In this document: positions 35,336-44,617 of the stretch, piece after piece
Numbering within the stretch: the stretch's first letter is position 1
Layout of the letters: each line of letters begins with the position of its first letter
Assembly (NCBI GenBank): GCA_036924855.1
Contig: JBAGRP010000001.1
Location: forward strand, 3,844,001-3,908,000
Origin: Nitrobacteraceae bacterium AZCC 2146
Lineage (GTDB): Bacteria; Pseudomonadota; Alphaproteobacteria; Rhizobiales; Xanthobacteraceae
Length of the DNA: 64,000 bases
Direction: 5' to 3'
Notes under the pieces: model-generated
The model's input: the letters and a program-made list of their open reading frames with translations, nothing else
What the model was told of the DNA's origin: nothing
Database searches by the model: none
Translations under genes and position numbers: made by a program

Positions 35336-35834
35336 GATCTTGAAACTATCACAGTTTTCCGAATCCAATTCGTCGGCCGAATGGCGCCAGCACATCGATA
35401 TTTTCGCTGCTAAGCAGCCGCCCTTGCCGGATGCTCATTTCTTAACTCAGGGGCGGCGAAGGTGTCATTCGATATCGCGTTCCATCATTAACGTGTGCTC
35501 GGCGCGGTGCGTTGCGCCGATAGTTAGCTATTTGCTAATCATGGTTCATTATCTCGCGCGATCGACTTGAACCCGCTGATCCTGACATCGGCGCCGTTGC
35601 TCGAAAGCACCCGACTAATAATCGCGACCGCAGCAGCCCGCGCCAGGATTGACGAAAGCGTCCATTTTACGTGATTGCATCTTCATTTTGTTAATCTTGA
35701 CGCCGGAACGGTCTGTTGCATTTGAGGCTTATTACGATTTTCTCTACCTTTGATTGGTATCTGGTCCATATCACTATGAGCCACTCGCATCCCCTGGCGA
35801 AGCGATGGACTTTTTGTAGCGTTGGAGAAACTTC
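35336..35834. promoter_or_regulatory. Divergent promoter region of the aa:CP ligase locus
   Basis: A 499 bp gap between the double hydrolase (leftward) and the carrier protein gene (rightward). It holds no convincing gene. AT-rich stretches at 35670-35760 are suitable for a promoter. GGAGAAAC at 35825-35832 is the ribosome site of the carrier-protein gene. I could not identify a specific operator. Confidence 0.45.
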
Positions 35835-36080
35835 ATGCGTGACCGTGTCCGCACCATTGTCGGATCGCTGAACCTGCTTCCCGTTCCAGTCGATGGCTTA
35901 TCCGACCAGGACAATCTGTTCGATGCAGGCATGACGTCGTTCGGTTCAGTTCAACTGATGCTAGCGGTCGAGGAAGAATTCGATATCGAATTTCCCAACA
36001 GTCTGCTGACTCGCAAAACATTTGCGACGCTTGGTGGGTTGATTGCTGCTGTCGAGCAGCTCGTCTCTGAGAAAGTCTAG
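35835..36080 (+). CDS. Carrier protein of the amino acid:[CP] ligase system
   Basis: An 81-residue acyl-carrier-type protein: four short helices and the phosphopantetheine attachment site DAGMTSFGSV with Ser35 at the start of helix II. The Thr-Ser-Phe form differs from the DSL of fatty-acid ACP and fits the stand-alone carriers that serve amino acid:[carrier protein] ligases in rhizobia. It is the first gene of a five-gene operon and ends 4 bp before the dehydrogenase start. It would carry a thioester-bound amino acid after 4'-phosphopantetheine addition by a transferase encoded elsewhere. Confidence 0.9.
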   Translation: MRDRVRTIVGSLNLLPVPVDGLSDQDNLFDAGMTSFGSVQLMLAVEEEFDIEFPNSLLTRKTFATLGGLIAAVEQLVSEKV

Positions 36081-36084
36081 GGTC

Positions 36085-37293
36085 ATGATCCCGAACGCGG
36101 TGAAGCAAGGCATTGACGTGCCCGAAGCCGTGTCCTGGCGTGACGCGATGCGGCGGGTTGCCATCGACGTTGCTTCGCCAAATGCCGCTCTCGCGGACCT
36201 AACCGCGACGTTTCCAGCGCAAACATTCGAAGCTCTTCGTCGTAACAAGATGCTCGGCTTGATGGTACCTAGAAGCCTTGGTGGCCAGGAATTGGAATTG
36301 CGCAAGATTGCCAATCTTTGCGCGATTCTCGCGGGCGCGTGCGGCGCCAGCGGCATGATTTACGCCATGCATCAGATCAAGCTATCGAGCCTGGTCGCCC
36401 ATGGGATGCAAACCGAATATCATCGCGCCCTCATGCGCGATGTAGCTATCAAGCAGCTACTGATCGCGTCGTCGACCACGGAGGTTGGTATCGGCGGCGA
36501 TCTGCGGATATCGAATTGCGCGATCGAGACGACGGGTGATCGGATTTCGCTGACAAAGCAGGCAAGTGTCCTGTCTTATGCCGCGGAAGCCGATATCATC
36601 ATGGCGACCGCGCGGCGCGGTCCGGCGTCGGTCGGGTCCGATCAGGTCCTGATCGCGCTGCGGCGTAGCGACTATCAACTTCAACGCACAGCCGAGTGGA
36701 ATACGTTGGGCATGCGCGCCACCTGCTCCGAGGGTTTCCTGCTGACGGCAACGGCCGGAGCCGATCAGATCTTTCCCAAGCCGTTCCACGAGATCGCAGT
36801 GCAATCCATGCTGGCCACCGCGCATGTGCTGTGGGCGAGCGTCTGGTTCGGGATCGCGACCGATGCTTTGTCGCGCGCGCATGCCTCGGTTCGAGCAACG
36901 GCGCGGCGCGTGCCGTCCGATTTCGCGGGGCCGCTCCCAGGCGCGGCTCGACTGGCCGCGGCCACCGCCAAATTGCAGACGTTCAAGTCCACGCTCGTCG
37001 CCCATATTGAGCGGTTCGAGACGGCGAAGCGCAACGAAGACGATCTCAGCTCGATCAATTTCGCGATCGAAATGAACAATCTCAAGGTCATGGCTTCGAC
37101 CATGGCCGTCGACATCGTACGTGAAGCGCTGATGGTGACGGGCATCGCCGGCTATCGCAACGACGGTCCATTCTCGGTCGGCCGCCATCTCAGGGATGTG
37201 CTGTCGGCGCCGCTGATGGTGGCTAACGATCGCATCCTCGCCAACACCGCTGGCCTCGTGGTCGCGAGCCGATTTGACTCAGATCTGGAGTAA
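36085..37293 (+). CDS. Acyl-CoA dehydrogenase-family flavoprotein
   Basis: A 402-residue member of the acyl-CoA dehydrogenase superfamily: helical N-domain ([12 protein letters not shown] near residue 55), middle beta domain ([13 protein letters not shown] near 130), and C-terminal helical domain. The middle domain and C-terminus resemble the DszC/HpaB-like branch that acts on unusual substrates. The usual catalytic Glu could not be placed with confidence. ATG 36085 follows the carrier-protein stop by 4 bp and its stop overlaps an ATG of the ligase gene. By context it may oxidise the carrier-bound aminoacyl group, as similar dehydrogenases do for prolyl-carrier proteins. Confidence 0.85.
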   Translation: MIPNAVKQGIDVPEAVSWRDAMRRVAIDVASPNAALADLTATFPAQTFEALRRNKMLGLMVPRSLGGQELELRKIANLCAILAGACGASGMIYAMHQIKLSSLVAHGMQTEYHRALMRDVAIKQLLIASSTTEVGIGGDLRISNCAIETTGDRISLTKQASVLSYAAEADIIMATARRGPASVGSDQVLIALRRSDYQLQRTAEWNTLGMRATCSEGFLLTATAGADQIFPKPFHEIAVQSMLATAHVLWASVWFGIATDALSRAHASVRATARRVPSDFAGPLPGAARLAAATAKLQTFKSTLVAHIERFETAKRNEDDLSSINFAIEMNNLKVMASTMAVDIVREALMVTGIAGYRNDGPFSVGRHLRDVLSAPLMVANDRILANTAGLVVASRFDSDLE

Positions 37294-37298
37294 TGGTG

Positions 37299-38228
37299 AT
37301 GAACGCGCCTGTTAAAGCCGTGCAAAGTCCGGAAGCATTTCTCGACGCCCTGTTCGACGAGTCGATCCTGATCAGGACCGGCGTCGATGGCCTCTATGGC
37401 CGCGCCGGTGTGTTCGAAGAGGTCATCGACGGGTTCGAAGCCGCGGTGACGAAAATAGCCGTCGGCGATCAGGCGACGCGGATTCATTTTCCGCCGGGCA
37501 TGCCGCGCAAGAATCTTGAGAAAGCCGGTTACCTGAAGAGCTTTCCGCAATTGGCCGGCTGCGTCCACTCTTTCATGGGCGACAACGCCGACCATGCCAA
37601 GCTCATCGGCATGATCGAGCGGGGCGAGGACTGGACCGAGATGCAGGATGCGACTGAAGTCGCACTGACGCCGGCTGCCTGCTACCCGCTGTATCCCACT
37701 GTCGCGGCGGAAGGTCCGGTGCCGGAAGGCGGTCGGCTGTTCGATCTCAAGTCATACTGCTTCCGCCATGAGCCCTCGAAGGATCCGGCGCGGATGCAGC
37801 TGTTCCGGATGCGCGAATTCGTCCGCATCGGCACGGCCGACGAAGTGACGTCTTTCCGGGCCACCTGGCTCGAGCGCGGCGAAAAGCTTATCGCTTCGTT
37901 GGGCCTGCCTTGCGTTATCGATGTGGCCAACGATCCCTTCTTCGGGCGCACTGGCCGTGTCATGGCGTCGAGCCAGCGCGACCAGGGTCTGAAATTTGAG
38001 TTGCTGATCCCGGTCGCCAGCGATGAAAATCCGACCGCGTGTCTGTCATTCAACTATCATCAGAACCATTTCGGCAGCCTGTGGGGCATGCATTTCGCAG
38101 ACGGCGAAGTCGCACATTCGGCCTGCGTCGGCTTCGGCCTGGAGCGGACGGCGCTGGCGCTGTTCCGTCACCACGGCACCAAGGTCGACGCGTGGCCCGC
38201 GGATGTCCGCCGCGTGCTGTGGGGCTAG
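37299..38228 (+). CDS. Amino acid:[carrier protein] ligase (SerRS-like)
   Basis: A 309-residue class II aminoacyl-tRNA synthetase homologue without tRNA-binding arm. In Bradyrhizobium and Agrobacterium such enzymes activate glycine or alanine with ATP and load it on a small carrier protein. Motif 2 is visible as [20 protein letters not shown] and motif 3 as [13 protein letters not shown]. The zinc site of atypical SerRS is kept: Cys128 (AACYPLYP), Glu173 (RMREFVRIG) and Cys276 (HSACVGFG). I start at ATG 37299, eight bases after GGAG; an ATG at 37293 overlaps the upstream stop but is too close to the ribosome site. Which amino acid it uses cannot be read off. Confidence 0.92.
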   Translation: MNAPVKAVQSPEAFLDALFDESILIRTGVDGLYGRAGVFEEVIDGFEAAVTKIAVGDQATRIHFPPGMPRKNLEKAGYLKSFPQLAGCVHSFMGDNADHAKLIGMIERGEDWTEMQDATEVALTPAACYPLYPTVAAEGPVPEGGRLFDLKSYCFRHEPSKDPARMQLFRMREFVRIGTADEVTSFRATWLERGEKLIASLGLPCVIDVANDPFFGRTGRVMASSQRDQGLKFELLIPVASDENPTACLSFNYHQNHFGSLWGMHFADGEVAHSACVGFGLERTALALFRHHGTKVDAWPADVRRVLWG

Positions 38229-38231
38229 GCC

Positions 38232-39224
38232 TTGCAAACCGCCTGCGCCATCGATGGACTGGATCCCGCAACCTATGTGCGTCACGGGCTGCATGATCCC
38301 GCGCGCAACTGGCCCGAGACGAACTGCTACGTCGATCTGCTGATCGAAGTACTGGCCCGACGCGGGCATGATCCCCGGGCCGCGCTGGCTTTCACGGTCG
38401 CGCAGGATTACGAGGGCGACCAGTTCACGTTTTTCAAGATCCCGGCCGCCGATCTCGCACTGTTGTACGGCGTCGAGATTCTGGAGCTCGCGATCTTCGA
38501 TCAGCTGGAAGATCACGCGCGCGTGCAGTTGACGCGGGGCCGTCTGCCGCTGATCGAGGTCGATTCTTACTACCTGCCGGATACCCGCGGCATCACCTAT
38601 CGCCACAGTCACAGCAAAACGACCATCGGCGTCAACGTCCTGGATTCGGTCGACCGCCGGCTCGATTACTTTCACAATGGCGGATACTTCCGCCTCGAAG
38701 GCGAAGACTTCGAGGCGCTGTTGCGGCCCGTGCGTGACAACGGCCTGCCGCTTTTCCCTTACGTCGAATTCATCCAGTTCGGTCCGGCGTCTTCTGCCCA
38801 TAAGCAGATCGAAATGTCTCGCACGTTGCTGGCGCAACATCTGCGTCGTCGTCCGGCGCGGAATCCATTTACCGCATGGGGCGACGTGATCGGTGCCGAC
38901 ATCGGCCGGCTGATGGGACGGCCTCCCGAGTGGTTTCACACTTACGCTTTCAGTACATTACGTCAGGCCGGTGCGAATTTCGAACTGCTCGCGACCTATC
39001 TGGCGTGGTTGCAGGAGCACGGTGACCCGGCGCTGGAGCGCGCCAGGCTGGCCGCGGAGGCGATCGCCAGCGGCACCAAGATCATGCAGTTTCAATTCGC
39101 CCGCGCCTCGGCCCGCGGCAAGGTTCCGGATGTGGCGGATGCCATCCGCCAGCTCGCGACCGATTACGATATCGCCCTGGACAGCCTCATGAACGGTTTC
39201 GCGGCTCGCGGCGCCGCGGCATGA
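38232..39224 (+). CDS. DUF1839 protein, possible thiol acyltransferase
   Basis: A 330-residue DUF1839-family protein. Its first half has a pattern like papain/C39/BtrH-type thiol enzymes: an N-terminal helix starting with Cys32 (ETNCYVDLLIEVL), then IEVDSYYLPDT, then His125/His127 in YRHSHSK, and Asp145 in RRLDYFHN. The second half is helical. BtrH of butirosin biosynthesis transfers an acyl group from carrier protein to an aminoglycoside; by analogy this protein could move the amino acid from the carrier to an acceptor. That step is inference. The start is TTG 38232, just 3 bp after the ligase stop. DUF1839 is known to co-occur with these ligases in rhizobia. Confidence 0.8.
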   Translation: MQTACAIDGLDPATYVRHGLHDPARNWPETNCYVDLLIEVLARRGHDPRAALAFTVAQDYEGDQFTFFKIPAADLALLYGVEILELAIFDQLEDHARVQLTRGRLPLIEVDSYYLPDTRGITYRHSHSKTTIGVNVLDSVDRRLDYFHNGGYFRLEGEDFEALLRPVRDNGLPLFPYVEFIQFGPASSAHKQIEMSRTLLAQHLRRRPARNPFTAWGDVIGADIGRLMGRPPEWFHTYAFSTLRQAGANFELLATYLAWLQEHGDPALERARLAAEAIASGTKIMQFQFARASARGKVPDVADAIRQLATDYDIALDSLMNGFAARGAAA

Positions 39225-39257
39225 TTTCTCTGTGACCTGATCGGCCTGTTGATTGCC

Positions 39258-41738
39258 ATGACCGACATCCGCGCCATGACGGGACGCAAGGTTCAGCCGC
39301 TCGACAGCGGCTGGGAACTGGCGCTGTCGCTCCCTCACGCATGGCAGGAGCCCAGCGGGTTGAGTGAAGCGGTCTGGTTGCCCGCGATCGTCCCTGGAAC
39401 GGTCGCGGGCGCGCTGCGGGCCCTCGGACAATGGAGTTTCGATGACCCTCAACCGCTGCATGGCAAGGACGTCTGGTACCGGCTCCAGGTCAGTGGAAAC
39501 GGCAAGCGCAAGCTGCGGTTCGAGGGGCTCGCGACATTCGCCGAGGTTTTCCTCGATGGCAGGCTCATCCTGACCGGGAGCTCGATGTTCGAGCCGTATG
39601 AGGCCGAGATTGTGCTCGGCGGTGAGCATTGGATGCATATCGCCTTCAGGAGCCTCCGCGGCGCGCTGGCAAGAACGAAAGGTCCACGGGCACGCTGGAA
39701 GACGATGATGATCGAGGAGCCGCGGCTGCGGTTCCTGCGCACCACGCTGATCGGGCATATGCCCGGATGGTGCCCGCCCGTCGATGTGGCCGGCCCGTAC
39801 CGGTCTGTGCTGCTGATCGAAGAGGGAATTGTTCGCGCCGACAATGTCGATCTGCGCAGCCGGCTCGACGACACCGAAGGCGTTCTGACGCTCGCGCTCG
39901 ATCTGTCGGGAGTGGCCGAAGGCGTGACGCCGGTCCTGCACTGCGCCGGGGCGGAGGCGCTGCTGAGGCCGCTCGGCACGGAAGCGCCGCCGGCCGGTGC
40001 GGCGCGCTGGCAGGGCACACTGCGGATCCCCGATGTGGAGCTGTGGTGGCCTCACACCCATGGTAGCCCGACGCTCCATGCGGTGACCATCGACATCGGT
40101 ACCGTCCGGATCGATTTGGGAGAGGTTGGATTTCGCCGGATCGCGGTCGACCGCGGGCCGGACGGAAACGGCTTCACCCTGCATGTCAACGGCGTCCGCA
40201 TTTTCTGCCGCGGCGCATGCTGGACGCCGATCGACGTGGTGAGCCTGCAGGCATCTGACGCCGATTACGCGCAGGACCTTGGCCTGATGCAAAGTGCTGG
40301 CCTCAACATGGTCCGTCTCAGCGGGACCATGGTCTATGAGATCCCGGGTTTCCACCGCCTCTGCGACAGGCTCGGCATCATGGTCTGGCAGGACGTCATG
40401 ATGGCCAATTTTGATTACCCGTCGGATGAGGCCTTTGCTGAAGTCATCCGCAGCGAAATCACGACGGTCGTTCGCCGGCTGAGCGCGTCGCCGTCATGGG
40501 TCGTGATGTGCGGCGGCAGTGAGGTTGGTCAGCAGGCTGCGATGATGGGCCTGCCGCGCCAGATGCGCGACGTACCGCTGGCGGAAACCGTCATTCCCGA
40601 AGTTTTGGCGGACTGGTGTGACGTCGCCTATGTGCCGGGTTCGCCGTCAGGCGGCGTCCTGCCCTTCGTGGCCGAAGCGGGCCCGTCGCATTATTACGGC
40701 GTTGGCGCATATTTGCGGCCCCTCGACGATGCGCGCCGCGCCAATGTCCGCTTTGTCTCCGAGTGCCTAGCTTTCGCCAACCTGCCGGACGATCGCCACT
40801 TCGCTGACCATCGGCTCGATCCGACCGGCGATCCGGAACGCTGGCTCGCCGGCGTCCCGCGCGACGGAGGCGCGTCCTGGGATTTCGACGATGTGCGCGA
40901 GCATTATCTTCAGGCGCTGTGGAACGAAGACGGCCGCAGCCTGCGCCCCAGCGAACCCGGGCGCTGGCGCCAGCTATCGCGCGCGATCACAGCCGAGGTC
41001 ATCGAACGGACGATCGACGAATGGCGCCGCCCGGCCTCCACCACCGCTGGCGCGCTGATATGGCTGTGGCGCGACCTGCAGCCCGGCGCAGGCTGGGGCC
41101 TGCTGGATTGCCATGGCCGCCCGAAATCGGCCTTCTACGCACTGCGCCGCGCCTCGCTGCCGCTTCGCTTGTCGATCACTGACGAAGGCACCAACGGGCT
41201 CTACCTGCATCTCGTCAACGACACGCCGCGGGCCGCCGCAGGCAAACTGACATTGCGTTGCCTGAGAGACGGCAAGACGCCGGTGATCGAAGTGGCGCGC
41301 AATGTGACCATCGCGCCGCATGCCGGGCTTTCAATCGGAGCGTTCGAGATGTTCGACCGGTTCTTCGACGCCGGTCACTGCTATCGCTTTGGGCCAGCGG
41401 CGCATGACACCGTGCATGCAACATTCGCAGCCGAGGACTCCGATCAACCTCAAGAGGCCTTTCATTTTCTTTGCCCCCCGACGTCGGCGGTTGACCAGAC
41501 GATTGGCGCAGTGCTTGGTGAGGACGCCGCCGGTTTCTTTCTCGACCTGCAAGCCGCCACGGCGACGCGTTTCATTGAAATCGCGGAGAACGAATTCCTG
41601 CCCGACGACAATTATTTCCACATGGCATTTGGGCATCGCAAGATCGTGCGTCTGGCACCGCCCCGGCATTCGTCCGATAATCTGCGCCCATCGGGGCGGG
41701 TCTCTGCGCTCACTCTGAGAGATCACGTCAAATACTGA
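39258..41738 (+). CDS. Glycoside hydrolase family 2 protein, beta-mannosidase-like
   Basis: An 826-residue GH2 enzyme: jelly-roll sugar-binding domain (about 15-180), immunoglobulin-like domain (about 185-280), TIM barrel (about 290-620) and C-terminal beta domains. In the barrel, the acid/base Glu422 lies in CGGSEVGQ (beta-mannosidases normally have an Asn-Glu pair) and the nucleophile Glu502 lies in RFVSECLAF. Both glutamates are kept, so it is probably active. It is the last gene of the carrier-protein operon, 33 bp after DUF1839. It has no signal peptide, so it acts inside the cell, perhaps on a glycoside that receives or loses the amino acid. Ribosome site is weak; TTG 39249 is an alternative start. 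Confidence 0.87.
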   Translation: MTDIRAMTGRKVQPLDSGWELALSLPHAWQEPSGLSEAVWLPAIVPGTVAGALRALGQWSFDDPQPLHGKDVWYRLQVSGNGKRKLRFEGLATFAEVFLDGRLILTGSSMFEPYEAEIVLGGEHWMHIAFRSLRGALARTKGPRARWKTMMIEEPRLRFLRTTLIGHMPGWCPPVDVAGPYRSVLLIEEGIVRADNVDLRSRLDDTEGVLTLALDLSGVAEGVTPVLHCAGAEALLRPLGTEAPPAGAARWQGTLRIPDVELWWPHTHGSPTLHAVTIDIGTVRIDLGEVGFRRIAVDRGPDGNGFTLHVNGVRIFCRGACWTPIDVVSLQASDADYAQDLGLMQSAGLNMVRLSGTMVYEIPGFHRLCDRLGIMVWQDVMMANFDYPSDEAFAEVIRSEITTVVRRLSASPSWVVMCGGSEVGQQAAMMGLPRQMRDVPLAETVIPEVLADWCDVAYVPGSPSGGVLPFVAEAGPSHYYGVGAYLRPLDDARRANVRFVSECLAFANLPDDRHFADHRLDPTGDPERWLAGVPRDGGASWDFDDVREHYLQALWNEDGRSLRPSEPGRWRQLSRAITAEVIERTIDEWRRPASTTAGALIWLWRDLQPGAGWGLLDCHGRPKSAFYALRRASLPLRLSITDEGTNGLYLHLVNDTPRAAAGKLTLRCLRDGKTPVIEVARNVTIAPHAGLSIGAFEMFDRFFDAGHCYRFGPAAHDTVHATFAAEDSDQPQEAFHFLCPPTSAVDQTIGAVLGEDAAGFFLDLQAATATRFIEIAENEFLPDDNYFHMAFGHRKIVRLAPPRHSSDNLRPSGRVSALTLRDHVKY

Positions 41739-42489
41739 CCAGGCAGCGATCCGCTAATTCTTGCAGGGGCTTTTACATCGGAGAGCGGGGCCCGCTATGC
41801 CACCTGGTCTGAGGCGGATAATCACCTGCGGTTTCTGTCTCGCTTCACCTAACGCGCGATGGGTCACCGCTTGCAACAGCACGAAGGGGCCTTTTTGCAC
41901 ACTTGCACATCGCTACATATCGACTTTTCAACACATGGCTGAGCTGAACGAAACTAGGTCGAAAGCCATGTCGTGCCACTGATAAGCTTTCGCCGAAAAT
42001 CTATACTGTTGGCTGTCGTCGGCCCTCGCTCGAGACGATCACTCAGTGCAGAACAGCGATTTTCCACTACATTGGTGAGCTGAATTTGACGATCGCTTAG
42101 AGCCTAAATCAGCCACCCGCTCGGACCACCGCTCACGCAGCGCGCGGACTGAATCTTCGAATCTCGGTTCGGCCCTGCCGAAGACCGGTGAGAAGTTCAC
42201 TTCTGCCCGCGGCAGGCAGTACGTAGCGGGACATCCCAAAATCGGCCCAGCCACTCCGGAAACTCGCGAGATGGCTGCTCGGGCCCGGCCATTCAGCAAA
42301 GGTCGAACCAAGTCTCCGCACCCAGTCCCCCGAAACGGGCGTTTCTGCGGTGTCAGCCGGAGACTTTCGGGAATTGTCCAGTGGCTGAGCCCGATTTCGC
42401 CACTCCAAAACTTTGCCGCTCGAAGAAAAGCCGCCCGGTACCGGCCTTTCTGGACAAACTGGGGTAGGTTCCCGTCTGGCAGGACTGCT
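41739..42489. other. Intergenic region at island boundary, no gene seen
   Basis: Frames here look random. A short hyphenated palindrome (AGCGGGGCCCGCT, 41784-41796) lies 45 bases after the GH2 stop but lacks a T tract, so I do not call it a terminator. Confidence 0.45.
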
Positions 42490-42569
42490 TGGCTGGGGCG
42501 GGAGGATTCGAACGTCGATATGATGAATTGGTATCGGATCTAGTCCCCCGTCCGAGAGGGATTCGAACC
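42490..42569 (-). repeat. tRNA 3'-end-like segments (possible att site remnants)
   Basis: On the minus strand, 42513 to 42490 reads as T loop (GTTCGAATCC), a C/G-rich acceptor half and GCCA. It resembles the last 24 bases of a tRNA-Gln-type gene; the rest of the tRNA is absent. A second T-loop-like piece (GGTTCGAATCCCTCTC on the minus strand) lies at 42554-42569. Duplicated tRNA 3' ends are usual scars of integrase-mediated insertion. No complete tRNA can be folded here. Confidence 0.4.
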
Positions 42570-42851
42570 GATTTTAAGGCGGGTGCTGCGGGGCTAGTAA
42601 ATTGTAGCCTTCGAGAACCGTATCAAATCACCGGAGTACGAAGCTTTGGAGAAAAACAGCGTCTCCAGACCCCAATCTCTGAAACAGGCGCATCTCTGCT
42701 ACGGCGTGTGTCCAGGTGAAGGCCCTATTTATTAGGTTTTCTTGGGGTTTTGTGGACGGTGGGTCAGGTGCCTGGCACGGCAGTGGCGGAGAGAGTGTCA
42801 GTCAACTACCATTGAAAGATAAAGCATTTTCGACCTTCCCGGGCCAAAATC

Positions 42852-44509
42852 GGCTCTGACGCAACTTCGATGACGGTTTGCCGCAACTAGGTGGCGCCTA
42901 TCAGCCGAGCTTGCAGAAGGTCGATCTTCGCCCTTCCATACATCTGGCGTTTCACGAGCTTTAGTTTCGTGATCTGCCCTTCTGTCTGGCCATTGGACCA
43001 AGGCTCGGTGATGGCGGCACGGACGGCGGCTTTGTCTTTGATGATGCCACTCGCAAAAGAGGCGATCAGGCTCATGCTGGCGGTGGCGATCCATGGATCG
43101 AGATCTGCGACGAGCTTCTTGCGCACCATGGCCTGAAAGCTTTCGACGAGCATGCGGGCTTCGACGAGCGCGGGAACGCGCGCCTCGATGGCGGCGATGG
43201 TGACCGTATCTGCTTTGCTAAGATTGTCGCGCGCCGTGGTCATCAAGCGTGAGATTGTTCTCGCGGATGGAACTTTTTGCAGTTGTTGATTGGTAGCCTT
43301 CTCGGCCCGTCGTCGCCGTGTTGTCCACTCACTGACTACACGCAAGGAGCCTTGGAAGCCTTGCCCTTGCAAACGACGCCAGATCTCTGCGCCGTTACGG
43401 CAGCCCTCGCTCCATCGCGCATCCAGAAAGGGCAAGTGGGCATCGAGCGTGCTTTGCCGTGTCCGGAAGACATCCGCGCTCTCGCCGCGACTAACTTGGC
43501 GAACGAGTTTGCGGCTGTGTCCTGTTCGACGGACGATCTCCTTAAGCGGCACGGCGTCTCTGACGAGCGCCATGATGGCGGCATTCGTCTGCTTGCGCTG
43601 GAGATACCCTTCATACTGCAGCCGTTCCGCGCAAGTGAGCAGTTCAGTATTGATCGTCGTCGCACCGATTGCGGTGCGGATCACCCGCATGGAACGGCGT
43701 ACCGCGTTGAGAAAGGCCGCGCTTGCGTTCTCCATCAGGTGCCACCGGTCGGCAACCTGGATGGCGTCGGGCAGCGCCTTTGCCGCGGCCTCACCGTAGC
43801 CTCCGCCGCGGTCGCGCGATACGACCCTGATCTCCGGATGGTCGGAAAGCCAAGCCCGCACCGTTGCAATCTCGCGATCTGGAAGCAGCGTTACGATCCG
43901 CCGCCTCTCCAAATCGCACACGATTGTTCCGTAGCGATGGTTCTTACGAAAAGCCCAGTCGTCGATGCCGGCGACGATCAGAGGCTCCATTCGCGGGCGG
44001 GTTCGTCGCCTAACAACACGCAGCAGAGTATCGTTGCTCACCGGCAGCATCAGTCGCTTGGCGAAGCTCGCTGCCGGTCTGCCGCCGAGGGCCAGCCCCA
44101 GATGGTGGACGATGCATTCCAGCCGTGCCGTCCGGCGCGACCGGGTCGGGAGAACATCGTCCCCGAACCGTTCCGCGAAAATCCGCCGCCGACAATGTGG
44201 AACCTCGCAAACGAACCGTCGCGTGATCACCCGGAGGCGTATTTGCTTGCCTGCACACGGCAAATCCGCGACTTGTCTGTCGTATCGGCTATGGATTCGG
44301 CGCGATCTCGCCCCGCACAATGGGCACTCCGCCATGCCGCCTTCGGATCGGACGGCTAAAATAATCGAGTCAGATGAATCGCTTACGCTCTCGATAACCA
44401 ACCCACTCGGCACAAGCGACGAAATTCGAATACCGGCTTGCATGGCGCTGGTTCCCCCGTTGGAGAACCGCAAGCTCGGCAGAAAAATCATCAGATGTGA
44501 GTCAGACCC
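42852..44509 (-). mobile_element. ISL3-family insertion sequence
   Basis: Imperfect terminal inverted repeats are visible: 42852-42873 (GGCTCTGACGCAACTTCGAT and GA) and the complement of 44488-44509 (GGGTCTGACTCACATCTGAT and GA), matching at 16 of 22 positions. The element is about 1,658 bp and holds one transposase gene. The eight flanking bases on each side do not match, so there is no clear target duplication. Either the flanks have diverged or recombined, or my ends are off by a few bases. Confidence 0.75.
42887..44443 (-). CDS. ISL3-family transposase
   Basis: A 518-residue transposase with an N-terminal zinc-ribbon (CPLCGARSRRIHSRYDRQ, then Cys and FVCEVPHC by about residue 85), a helix-turn-helix, and a DDE domain beginning with GIDDWAFRKNHRYGTIVCDL (about 160-180) and continuing with SRDRGGGYGEAA and QVADRWHLMEN. 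The C-terminal catalytic segment includes SNGQTEGQITKLKLVKRQMY. I start at ATG 44443 because the longer frame would begin outside the right inverted repeat. The gene looks intact. Confidence 0.92.
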   Translation of the reverse strand: MQAGIRISSLVPSGLVIESVSDSSDSIILAVRSEGGMAECPLCGARSRRIHSRYDRQVADLPCAGKQIRLRVITRRFVCEVPHCRRRIFAERFGDDVLPTRSRRTARLECIVHHLGLALGGRPAASFAKRLMLPVSNDTLLRVVRRRTRPRMEPLIVAGIDDWAFRKNHRYGTIVCDLERRRIVTLLPDREIATVRAWLSDHPEIRVVSRDRGGGYGEAAAKALPDAIQVADRWHLMENASAAFLNAVRRSMRVIRTAIGATTINTELLTCAERLQYEGYLQRKQTNAAIMALVRDAVPLKEIVRRTGHSRKLVRQVSRGESADVFRTRQSTLDAHLPFLDARWSEGCRNGAEIWRRLQGQGFQGSLRVVSEWTTRRRRAEKATNQQLQKVPSARTISRLMTTARDNLSKADTVTIAAIEARVPALVEARMLVESFQAMVRKKLVADLDPWIATASMSLIASFASGIIKDKAAVRAAITEPWSNGQTEGQITKLKLVKRQMYGRAKIDLLQARLIGAT

Positions 44510-44617
44510 AAATTTGAGCGCCGATTGACACTGAACTCTTCCCACACCTCGCCACGGGTAATTTCCTCAAGCGCGATTGATGGCCACGCCTGTTGGCCTA
44601 CCTGATGTAACGAGGTC

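Noticed and set aside
38046..40355. Long minus-strand frames opposite DUF1839 and the GH2 gene
   Set aside because: Antisense shadows of well-supported plus-strand genes.
41784..41796. Palindrome AGCGGGGCCCGCT as a terminator after the GH2 gene
   Set aside because: Only six pairs with a one-base loop and no T tract.
42133..42408. 91-codon minus-strand frame left of the tRNA-like pieces
   Set aside because: No ribosome site and random-looking composition; such frames are common beside tRNA-derived sequence.
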